Origin: an uncultured bacterium
Lineage (GTDB): Bacteria; Verrucomicrobiota; Kiritimatiellia; RFP12; UBA1067
Direction of reading: 5' to 3'
Length of the DNA stretch: 45,099 bases
Assembly (NCBI GenBank): GCA_902800055.1
Contig: CADCCW010000012.1
Location: 1-45,099 of the forward strand
Shown: positions 16,615 to 26,400 of the stretch, piece after piece
Position numbering within the stretch: the first letter of the stretch is position 1
How the letters are laid out: the number at the start of each line of letters is the position of its first letter
Position numbers and translations under genes: made by a program
The notes under the pieces: generated by a model
The model's input: the letters and a program-made list of their open reading frames with translations, nothing else
Database searches by the model: none
Told to the model about the DNA's origin: nothing

Positions 16615-19600
16615 ATGAGCATTCAGATCAATCCAGACCAGGTCGCCATGCAGGAACTCGCCGCGCGCGGCGTGGACGCGTCGGTTGGCGTGTTCGGCAG
16701 CCACTACGTGCAGATCGGCAAGGCCTCGCCGATACGGCTGGACCAGATCAAGTCGGCCGATGTGCCTTTCGCATGGTTCAAGACCGCGACGCAGGTCCGG
16801 CGCGGCAGGGAGGGCGTGCTCCAGACCGCGGAGGACGCGATCAAGGTGCTGCTCAAGCCCGGCGCGCTCGACGCTGGCAAGCTCCTCGGCCTCCTCAAGG
16901 CCGGCCAGACGCATCTCGGCCGGCTCGCGGCGCTCGGCGAGCTCTCCCCGGCGCAGAAGCAGGACAGCACCTGGGTCTTCACCCGGGCGGTGCAGAACCT
17001 CTCGAACGCGGAGCTGGCGACGGTCTACCAGGCGTTTTCGTCGGCCGAGATGGACCTCCTGCAGACGGCGCTCCAGCGCGAAGGGGAGATCAATCGCGAC
17101 GCGAAGGACGCACGCATGGCGGCGGAGCGGCTGTTCGACCTGCAGGCGCTCGTCCTGCGCGAGTCGGCGAACCGCGCGTCGCAGGCGCAGCTCGAGGGCA
17201 TGCGCGCGGAGGCGCCGAACGACGCGTCGCTGGCGCCGGAGGCGATGAGGCTGCCGCGCAGTGCGACGGCGCAGTACGGCAACGCCGGCGGCGAGCAGGT
17301 CATCAACCACGAAAAGGACATGTCGGCGCAGAACCTGGCGGTGCTCGTCGAGACCGCCGCCGCCAGCGCGACGGCGCGCGAGCGGTCGGCCGACGCGACG
17401 GAGGCGAGCTTCAGGCGCCGCAGCTTCGACAACGTGACGCTAAAGCAGATCGGCGACGTGATGCGCTCGAAGGAGCTGACATACAACATGACGATGGAGA
17501 CGCTCATGGTCGCGAGCGACATCCTGACGCATCCTGACCGTCCGATTGACACCGCGTGGTCGCTCAGGGAACGCAACATCAAGGTCAAGAGCGACGGCTA
17601 CATGGAGAAGCGCGACGGCACCGAGCGCACGCTCTTCCCCGAGCTGGACCACGCCCAGAGCAAGGGCGAGACACGTCCGCTCTACAGCGCGGTCAACTTC
17701 CAGGATAGCAACTACGGCGCCGCTGGCGCCCTCTACGGGAACGTGACCGTCGTGTTCAAGCCGGAGGTGGCGCGGCGCGCGACCTACACGGTCAACGACT
17801 CCTTCCACACGGTGGCGCTTACGGTGGACAGAAAGCGCCGGGACGCGTTCTTCGCGCTCTTCGGCGGGACGCCGGTGATCCCAGATTCGCTCAAGCTGGC
17901 GGTCGCCAACCCCGACTCGCCGGAGCGCCGTGCGCTCGAGGAGTGGTTCGACCGGATGGAGGCGTCCTGCCGGAGCGGGAGGAACATGTCGGGGGCGGTC
18001 GGTCAGGAGCGGGACATCCCGGCCGTCGTCAAGAGCCATTTCCACGAGCCGGAGCTCGGCGAGGACCAGGCGCTCATGGGGCTGGTGTTCAAGTGCTTCG
18101 GCGACCGCTCGGCGACGCGCAGCATGACCGCGACGCACGACAACATGGAGTCGCTCCTGCCCTACATCGGCGAGGCCAACTCGTCCGCCCTCGCCCAGGC
18201 CGCGCACGACCGCGCCAATGGCCGGGATCCCAAGCTCTACCTCATCGGAACGGCCTATCTGGAGGCGCAGATCCACGGGCCGGTCATCCCCGAACGCGAC
18301 ATCGCCGAAATCCGCGTCAACCTCGCCGGCGACGATGCCATGCACCCGGCGACTCCCGCCCAGCAGGCCGCGACCAAGGCACGACTGCATGAGTTTTCCC
18401 GGCGGACCGGCATCCGCATCGTGTATGTGGCCGTCAATCCGATGGACGACTCAGTGGCCGTCAGCGAGCTCTCGCAGAAAACGGAGGAGATCAACGCCGC
18501 GCACCACGACAACGCCACCATTGACCGGATCCGCGACGAGTATATCGTCGACCTGCCCGCGACGGTGGCCCGGTTCCTGCCCATGGTCAAGGTCGACGGC
18601 GTTCCCGAAGGCGTCGATCTCAAGTTCAGCGGCAAGGTGCTCGACCGCATCCTCGAGGCCTTCCTTCAGCTGCTCCAAGAAATGAGGTCTGCACCAGCAT
18701 CTCTTTACGATTCTGACAATCTCGTTTCCCTCGCCTTCAGGAACGCGCTGAGCCCAATCGTGCACGAGAAGATCGGGCTGTTGAACGAGGTCATGGGGCT
18801 TGACTACGCCAACCCCGCCGAGAAGCAGGCCTTCGTGCAGTGGTTGCTCCAGACCGACGCGCAGCTCACCGTGGAGCAGGTCCGCAGCATCCACCAGCAC
18901 GCCACCGCCCAGGCCGCCCAGCTGCGCGCCTGGGCCGCCGCTGAGCCCCCGCCCACCGCCGAGGCGGTGCTGGCCGCGTTCGCCGGGCCGCTCGCCGGCG
19001 AGGGCGCCGACCCGCGCCACGTCACCCAGGTCGCGGTCGAGTTCATGCTCTCCGTCGTGCCGCCGCCCACGCCCGAGGTGATGCAGCGCCTCCGCGCGAT
19101 TCTCGACTCCGCCCCCCTGCGCGGCATCACCGCCCAGCTCGACGCCGTCGCCACGGCACCAGGCCTCCGCGACGCCGCGGACGCCGCGCGCGCGACCGCG
19201 CTCGCCGCGCGCATCCGCGCCACCGCCTCCACCGTTGCCGGGTTCCTTCGCACCACGACGGCGGAGGTGCGTCCCTGCATCCTGCCGCTCAGCGCCGTTC
19301 CGGTGGTCGTGCGCAACGCCATCCGCCAGGTCGCCCCCGCGCTCGCCGACGCGCTCGACGCCGCGCATCCGGCGCATCCGGCGTTTCCGGCGCACGCGCA
19401 CCCCGCCGCGCTGCCGCAGAACAAGGCCCAGCGCAAGGAGTTCCTCCTCAGCCAGATGGAGGCCTACCGCCAGAAGGAGATCGGGCCCGAGCGCGGCCGC
19501 TCCGTCCACGGCCGCGGCCACATCATCCGCGCCTACTTCTACGCCACCGCCTTCTGCAACATGATGAAGGAGCAGGGCGTCACCGTTGACCAGAACGCCG

Positions 19601-20235
19601 TCATCCTCGGCATCATCGGACACGACCTCGGCCGCGCCGGATTCGGCCAGGACAAATGGGAAAGGGTCAGTGGCCGGATGACCAAGGAAGGGATCCGCCA
19701 GGTCTTCGGCGACGATGCCGCGGACGAGGCATGGGGGAACGAAGTCGGCGACTCCATTGCCAGCGTGCAGATCGAGCCGCAGGGCGCGCGTCCGCGCAAT
19801 GTCCCGGTCTCGCCCACCCTGGAGGCCCAGCTCCTGCAGAGCGCCGACAGCCTCGACATCGGCCGCACCGGCCTCTTCGACCAGTACTACTTCGACTTCC
19901 TGCGCGACAAGAACGGCTCCGTCTCGCCGGAGGCGCAGCGCCTCCGCGACCAGCTGGCGGAGGAGGCTGACCTCCTCCAGCGCCTGACGAACCCGCTCTG
20001 CGCCAACCGCCCCATGCTCACGAAGCTCGGACTCGAGACGCTGGATGCAGACCCCAAGCGCATGGACGAGCTCGAGAAGCTCCGCGCCTCCCTTGACAGG
20101 CATATCGCCAATCAGATGATCGACGAAGGGGAGAACACGGACCACGCCGCGCTCTTCAACAAGTTCGAGGACGCCATCCGCGCCTACCCGCAGGCCTTCC
20201 CGCTCCTCACCAAGTACTACCTCAACGCCGAGTGA
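16615..20235 (+). CDS. Candidate type III effector: DUF3626-like plus HD/PDE-like domains
   Basis: 1206 residues with no signal peptide, starting at ATG with AAAGGAGG 5 nt upstream, just after a CesT-like chaperone gene. Residues 1-270 are largely helical. Residues about 270-580 match the pattern of DUF3626: TRPLYSAVNFQ with Arg354, then YGNVTVVFKPEVARRATYT and ND-Ser396, then YLEAQIHGPV with Glu550 and Gln552. This order recalls the Arg-Ser-Glu layout of ADP-ribosyltransferases, which is my inference. Residues 680-910 are helical and Ala-rich, followed by an Ala/His/Pro linker near 915-932. The C-terminal domain has VHGRGHIIR (His965, His969, Arg972), GHDLGRAGFGQDKWE (His1003, Asp1004, Asp1013, Glu1016) and SADSLDIGR (Asp1078), an HD-type hydrolase pattern much like the SidE-family phosphodiesterase. 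Secretion is inferred from the chaperone alone. Confidence 0.7.
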   Translation: MSIQINPDQVAMQELAARGVDASVGVFGSHYVQIGKASPIRLDQIKSADVPFAWFKTATQVRRGREGVLQTAEDAIKVLLKPGALDAGKLLGLLKAGQTHLGRLAALGELSPAQKQDSTWVFTRAVQNLSNAELATVYQAFSSAEMDLLQTALQREGEINRDAKDARMAAERLFDLQALVLRESANRASQAQLEGMRAEAPNDASLAPEAMRLPRSATAQYGNAGGEQVINHEKDMSAQNLAVLVETAAASATARERSADATEASFRRRSFDNVTLKQIGDVMRSKELTYNMTMETLMVASDILTHPDRPIDTAWSLRERNIKVKSDGYMEKRDGTERTLFPELDHAQSKGETRPLYSAVNFQDSNYGAAGALYGNVTVVFKPEVARRATYTVNDSFHTVALTVDRKRRDAFFALFGGTPVIPDSLKLAVANPDSPERRALEEWFDRMEASCRSGRNMSGAVGQERDIPAVVKSHFHEPELGEDQALMGLVFKCFGDRSATRSMTATHDNMESLLPYIGEANSSALAQAAHDRANGRDPKLYLIGTAYLEAQIHGPVIPERDIAEIRVNLAGDDAMHPATPAQQAATKARLHEFSRRTGIRIVYVAVNPMDDSVAVSELSQKTEEINAAHHDNATIDRIRDEYIVDLPATVARFLPMVKVDGVPEGVDLKFSGKVLDRILEAFLQLLQEMRSAPASLYDSDNLVSLAFRNALSPIVHEKIGLLNEVMGLDYANPAEKQAFVQWLLQTDAQLTVEQVRSIHQHATAQAAQLRAWAAAEPPPTAEAVLAAFAGPLAGEGADPRHVTQVAVEFMLSVVPPPTPEVMQRLRAILDSAPLRGITAQLDAVATAPGLRDAADAARATALAARIRATASTVAGFLRTTTAEVRPCILPLSAVPVVVRNAIRQVAPALADALDAAHPAHPAFPAHAHPAALPQNKAQRKEFLLSQMEAYRQKEIGPERGRSVHGRGHIIRAYFYATAFCNMMKEQGVTVDQNAVILGIIGHDLGRAGFGQDKWERVSGRMTKEGIRQVFGDDAADEAWGNEVGDSIASVQIEPQGARPRNVPVSPTLEAQLLQSADSLDIGRTGLFDQYYFDFLRDKNGSVSPEAQRLRDQLAEEADLLQRLTNPLCANRPMLTKLGLETLDADPKRMDELEKLRASLDRHIANQMIDEGENTDHAALFNKFEDAIRAYPQAFPLLTKYYLNAE

Positions 20236-20255
20236 GGACGTGCCTGCGGAAGTAT

Positions 20256-20284
20256 TTCAGCAGCCAGCATTCAGCAGCCAGTAG
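20256..20284. repeat. Short CAGCAGCCAG-type tandem repeat
   Basis: TTCAGCAGCCAGCAT (20256-20270) is followed at once by TTCAGCAGCCAGTAG (20270-20284), and a degraded GCCAGCGGCCAG continues to about 20295. It lies in the 227-nt gap between the effector and TPR genes, the largest non-coding gap in the window. No stem-loop with a T-run is present. The remainder of the gap holds a promoter and a leader without other recognisable elements. Confidence 0.6.
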
Positions 20285-20335
20285 CCAGCGGCCAGTTCGA
20301 GCGGACGTAATGGGTTGGCCACGCGGCGCGACCCC

Positions 20336-20364
20336 TTGCCGACCGGGGATAAATATTGTATACT
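20336..20364 (+). promoter_or_regulatory. Promoter of the TPR-protein operon
   Basis: TTGCCG (20336-20341), a 17-nt spacer and TATACT (20359-20364). The A+T-rich stretch 20350-20375 stands out in G+C-rich surroundings. The predicted leader is about 90 nt, unusually long for this window. Confidence 0.6.
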
Positions 20365-20462
20365 TCTCAATAATAAGCGGGCATAAGCTCCGGCTGGCGG
20401 CTGTTTCGAACGTTTCGCCGCGTTCCGGCATTTATGTCTGCAGGGATTCAATGGAGAAAAGC

Positions 20463-23400
20463 ATGAAAAAGACGATGATTCTGACGGCGCTCGCCGCGCT
20501 GTCCGCAACCCTCTGCGCCGAAACGCCGGCCGAGCTCGAGAAGACCTTCGACGAGGCCGTCAAGAGCGGCCGCCCGCTCACCGCCGAGCGCATGTTCACC
20601 CAGCTGCTTGAGAAGGGCGGCAAGCTCGCGCCGATCCGCTACTACCAGGCCGCGGAGGTGTCGCGCGAGCTCGGCAAGTCCGACGACCGCGTCACCCGCC
20701 TCTCCCACTTCCTGAAGGAGGAGCAGAAGTGGACGCCGGAGGTCGAGCACGCGGCGTGGATCCTGTGCAGGGAGGCCGCCAACGCCGACGCCTTCGTGCG
20801 CATCGCCGCGAACAAGCCGGTGCCGCTCTCGCTGCACTGGCAAGGGCTGATGCTCCTCGAGCGCTACACGCGCGAGAAGCGCGCCGCCGACTTCAAGAAG
20901 GTGGCCGAGGCGCTGCTGGAGGCGTTTCCCGATCCCAAGCTCCGCAACGACACCTTCCGCCGCGTCGCCGACATGGCGCTCGCCAACGTGCCCGGCTTCG
21001 CGGTGGCCGACGCCAAGTCGCTCATCGAAAAGTACCCGAGCGCCAACATGAACGCCGTCGAGCGGCTTTTCTCCGGCCGCCGCGACGACTTCCCGCCGAT
21101 GTGGCGGCTGCGGTTCTGCGTCAAGGCGAAGACGCTCTTGGACCCCGGCTCGTTCGAGTGGATCTTGCAGTCCGCCAGCAGCAAGGACGAGGCGGTGCTC
21201 GACGAGCTCGCGAAGGGCTGCCGCGAGCTCGAGAAGCTCGCCTGCGACGGCGAGCACCCCCGCCACGCCGCGACGCTCTACCGCGTCCGCGGGATGCTGA
21301 AGGACCGCTACTACGGCAAGGACAAGGCGGCCGAGGGGTCCGCCGACCTGCTGGCGCGATTTGACGCCATCGCCGGCGGCAAGGTGAAGCTGCCCGACGA
21401 CCAGATGCGCAACCTCGCCGCCTTCAGCGCCGACGCCGGGCGGCTCACCGCGGCGGACGCGGCGAAGCTGCGCAACAAGTACCCGAATTTCGTCCCGACC
21501 AACTACATGGGGCAGTTCGGCATCGTGGAGGCGTGCCGCGCCGCGAAGTCCTCGAAGCCGTACAAGGACTTCATGGCGAAGTACCCGTCGCACATGCGCG
21601 CCGAAGCGCGCTACCAGATGCTGCGGGTGCTCGCGGAGGTGAAGGACGTCGCCGAGGTGAAGGCCGGCTTCGAGGAGCGGCTCTTCAGGCTGAGCAACGC
21701 TGGCGTCGACTTCAACCACCTCTCCTATGCGATGGCGGAGACGGGGCTCTCCGACAAGGACCTCGCGGCCTACCTCGCCGCGCTCTACAAGCGCACCGGT
21801 TCGCTCGGCTACTGGGACTGGTTCCAGCGCGAGAACTGGGCCGGCCGCCGCGTCGCCGCCTTCACCGGCGATGCGGTGACGGCGTTCAGGAAGACGATCG
21901 CCAAGGACGTCAAGCCCGGCGAGCGGATGTTCGCGATCGCGCGGGAGATTAACGGCCTCGGCCGCGGCGCCGGCAACATCGCGCCGCCGCGCGCGCACGA
22001 GCTATTCGCCGAGGCGTGCAAGCTCTACCCCGGCCTCTACCCGGTCGAAGGCCGCTGGGACAACCCGGTCTTCGAGGCCATCCGCGCGAAGTACATGGAC
22101 CTCTGCCAGTACCACCCCGAGTCCGCCGCCACTTGCGCGAAGGCGATGATCGCCAAGCTCGACCCCAAGTCCAAGTGTTTCTGGGAAGCTGGGATAACGG
22201 GCAACATATTCTGGAACATCCGCGGCAATCCCGCCGTCGCGAGCGAGGTGGCCTTCGCCAGGGTGCGGGCGACCGGCAACATGGACTATCTCGGCGGAGT
22301 GTACTTCCCGGAAACGCTCGACAAGCTGCCGCTCGACCGCAACCTCGTCGTCAACAGCGGCGCCAAGACGTTTTCGGTGGTGGACGCGAACTGGGTCGTC
22401 AACGACGCCAGCAAGCGCCGCATCACGCCGGAGCTGGCGGCCGACATGCTGGCGATCGGCATGCCCAAGCGCGACTGGGCGAACACCGCCGAGGACTGGA
22501 ACTCGCGCTTCTTCCAGACCGCCATTTCGGTGGTCAGGACCAACCCCAAGCTCTTCGAGAAGTTCCCGTTCGCGGAGCTCGCTGCGAAGATCCTCGACAC
22601 CAAGGGCGTCTCCGAGAACCTGAAGCGCAACTTCCTCGTCTTCGCCACCGCGGCGGGCAGGGGGCAGGAGTTCCTCGACCGCTACGTCAAGTCGTTCGCG
22701 GCCGACGCGGCGCCGCGCAAGGTGTCGCTCCTGAGCGCGCTCCTCAGCAACGCCGACATCACGCCGTTCCCGTCCAAGGACCGCAAGGCCGACGTCTTCG
22801 GCGACCTGCTGGTGAAGGAGTACCTCCCGGCGCTCAAGGCCACGCCCGATCGCGCCGCGCCGCGCGCCGACCTCGGCTACTCCGGCTTGGTCGTCAGCAG
22901 GTTCTTCGAGTGGCGCAAGCTCGCCGAGGCCAAGGCGCGGCCCGACTACGCGAGCATCTACGCGCCGACGATCACCGAGTGCGTGCGGCTCAAGCTGGCC
23001 GGCGCGAGCGGCTGGGATGACCGCGACCGCTCGGTCGGCGGCAGCTTCTACAACAACGACTACCGGATCGCGCTGAACGCGACGAACGCGGTGGCGCTCG
23101 CGGCCGTCGCCCGCACCGCCGGCTATTACAGCAACAGCTGGTGGCTGGGGCGCGATGCGACGGAAAAGCTGCTCAAGGATACGCGCGCCGCCGGGCTCTG
23201 GGAGCCGCTCTACCTGCTCGTCAGCACCCTGAACGACCAGGACAAGGGCATCAACGCGCTGCTCGTCGAGTGCCGCGCCGAGACCTCGAAGCGGCTGCCG
23301 GGCGTCTACCCGGTCTCCGAGCGCGACCCGCTCTATCCGCTTTACATGGCGGCGGACGAGCTCTCGAAGAACAACGTGGAGAAGGCGACCTCGCTCCTGA

Positions 23401-26400
23401 TGAAGAACCTCACCGCCTTCGAGCGCGACGCGATCAGGCTGCCGCCGGACTTCGTGGCGTGGGCGGTGGACCAGATGCGCCTCGCGCGCGGCAACAACGA
23501 CGAGCTGCTCGTCAAGGCGCGCGCGCTCGCCTCGCGCCTGCTGGAGGACGAGTCGAGGCTGCCGGCCGAGCTCGCCGCGTCGCTCCTCCTGACCCGCGCC
23601 GAGTGCTACCGCGACCAGCAGAACTTCGAGGTCGCCAAGCTCGAGTACCAGACGATCCGCAACAACCCGGCCTACGCCAAGACTAAGGCGGCGCGCAAGG
23701 CGATGTTCCGCTCGATCGACCTGATGATCGACACCGGCAACGCCTCCGGCGTGGAGTCGACCCTCGAATACTGGCTCTCGCAGCCCGACGCGGAGATCCA
23801 GGCGCAGGCCCACTACTTCCTCGCGCGTATCGCCTTCGACCGCAAGGACTACGAGGAGTGCCGCAAGCAGCTCAAGGAGGTGTTCTCGATCGACTACACC
23901 CACACCGATGGCCGCTTCCTGGAGGGCCGCTGGAAGCTCGCGACCGGCAACGAGGTGGACGACACCGACGTGCTCATCGGCAGCCTCTCCGACCGCACGA
24001 TGATCCGCCCCGGCCAGCAGCTGGCGATCACGGTGCAGGACCGCAACCTCTCCGTCGCCGGCGGCGGCGCGTCGATCCCGGTGGTGATCACCACCAAGCC
24101 GGGCGGCGACCGCGAGAAGATCTACCTCTATCCCACCCCGCGCGACCCGACGCTCTTCCGCGGCGTCATCGACGTGAAGCTCGGCGAGGCGGCGGTCTCC
24201 AACCTGACGCTCGAGGTGATCGGCGACGACACTGCGACGTACACGATCGAGCCGGAGTACCTGAAGGCTCGCGGTCTGCCGGTCACCGAGTCGAAGGTGC
24301 TCAGGGTGGTGGACGACGCGCGGCTCGCGATCGGCGCGGGTTCGCCGCGCGACGAGGAGGGCGAGACCGAGAAGGCGCTCGAGCGGATGGTCGACTCCGG
24401 CGTCGAGTCGCGCGAGCTCGCGCGTTCGCTTCGTCCCGGCAACCCGCTCTACGTCGCGGTGATGGACAAGGACCGCTCGCGCAAGGGCGAGGGCGAGGTG
24501 ACGGTGTCGCTCTCGACGACCTCCGGCGACCGGCTCGACGCGGTCAGGCTCAAGGAGGTGCGCCCCTACAGCGGCATCTTCCGCGGCGTGGTGCCGACCT
24601 GCCTGCCGCCGCCGCGCGCGCACGCCTCCGACACCGCAATCGGCTACAACCCCGGCGACGTCATCAGCACCCGCCGCGACGGCGGCTGGAAGTCGCTCGC
24701 CGACGGCAAGCCCGGCAAGTGGATCGAGGTGGACACGATGGCGTCCCACGAGTTCTCGAACATCGTCTTCAGGACCTCCAACCCCGAGGCGCTCCGGGCG
24801 GTGAGCCTCTCCGGGCGGCTTTCGGGCGGCGACGTCCTGCTCGGCTCGTTCCCGGCGCCTTCCGCCAAGGGTCGCGCCGGCCTGCGCCGCTGGGTCGACT
24901 GGCGCAACGGCATGCGCACCGAGCAGGCGATCCGCGACTTCTACCGCTCGATGCAGGCGCCGAAGCCGACGGCGGTGACGAACGTCATGGTGAACGCGAC
25001 GGCGCGCAACAACGCCCCGTGCGTGGCGTACGTCAGCGGCGGGTTCAAGGCGCCGGCCGACGTGAGCGTGCTGCGGTTCAGGATCGTCCCTCGCGCCACC
25101 GGCGGCGACACCTTCCGCCGGCTGTGGCTCTCGGTCATGGTCGACGGGCGCGAGGTCTACTCCGGCTACGGCGCCACCATCGCAAACCGCATCGTCACCT
25201 GCGAGATCACGCCCAAGTGCCACCTGCTCGAGGTCTTCAGCGTGCAGTACGGCGCCGCGGACGCGTGGGAGCTCTGCTGGGAGCCGGCCGACGGCGAGAC
25301 GCAGCCGGTGCCGGCGGCCTGGTTCGACGACACCGCCAACCCCGAGCTCGAGGAGTTCCTCGCCGACAAGGTGAGCATCGTGCGCGTGCCAGAGGGATTC
25401 TCGGCCACGTTCCGCGAGCCGATCCGCCTCAGGTCCTTCCGGCTCAGCGTGGTCGACCGCGTCGGACCCGACGCGAGCCTCGACAAGATCACCGCGACCG
25501 ACTGGTCCGGCAACGAGATCCTGCCGGTCGAGAGCGACTTCTCCGAGGTGCAGCGCAACGACCGGCTCGAGGTCGCGCCCGGCGACCGCATCTCCGCCAC
25601 CTACGTGGACGAGACGACGTCCTCCGGCCTCAAGCGCGTCCTCACCAAGACGGTGAGCTCGTCCTTCAACAACGCGTCGGTGGGCTTCTACTTCGAGGAG
25701 GTCCACGTGACCAGCTACGGCAGCCAGAGCCACCTGAACACCGCCTACCGGTTCGTCCCCGGCGACACGCTGCTGGTGGCGGTGTTCGACCCGGACCAGG
25801 ACCTCACCGACGAGGCCGACAAAGTCAATGTGAAGATCGTCTCCGACTCCGGCACCGAGCGCGAGATCACGCTCGCCGAGCAGAACAAGTCGTACGGCGG
25901 CATTCCGTGGCATTCGCCGGACGACGTGTCTGGAGTCCACAGCGGGTTCTTCCTGGGGCTCCTCAAGACGGCTCCGGCGGGGAACACCAACGCGGCGGCG
26001 CGGGCGGCCTTCCCGGTGACGGCCGACGACGCGCTCACGGCGTCCTACGACGACCGCGAGAACACCACCCCCGGCATTCCGTTCGTGCGCACCGCCAAGG
26101 TGGTCTCCGCGCGCGAGGAGCCGCCGGTGCTGACGCTCTACCAGACCGCGGCGAAGCGCGTCGTCGACACCTCGCACGGCGCGGAGATCCGCCTCGCGGC
26201 GCTCCGCCGCCGCGCCGGCAACGACAAGGTGACCACGCTCTACCGCGACGTCTACAGCGCGACGCCGATGCCGCAGGAGGTGTGCGACTCCACCAACCTG
26301 ATTCCGGTGAACGCGGCGGCCCCGCTGCCGATCCGCGTGGTCGAGCCCTCGCGCGCCCGCCACCGCGATTCCTACCTGGTGCTGAGCGCCGTCGCCGACA

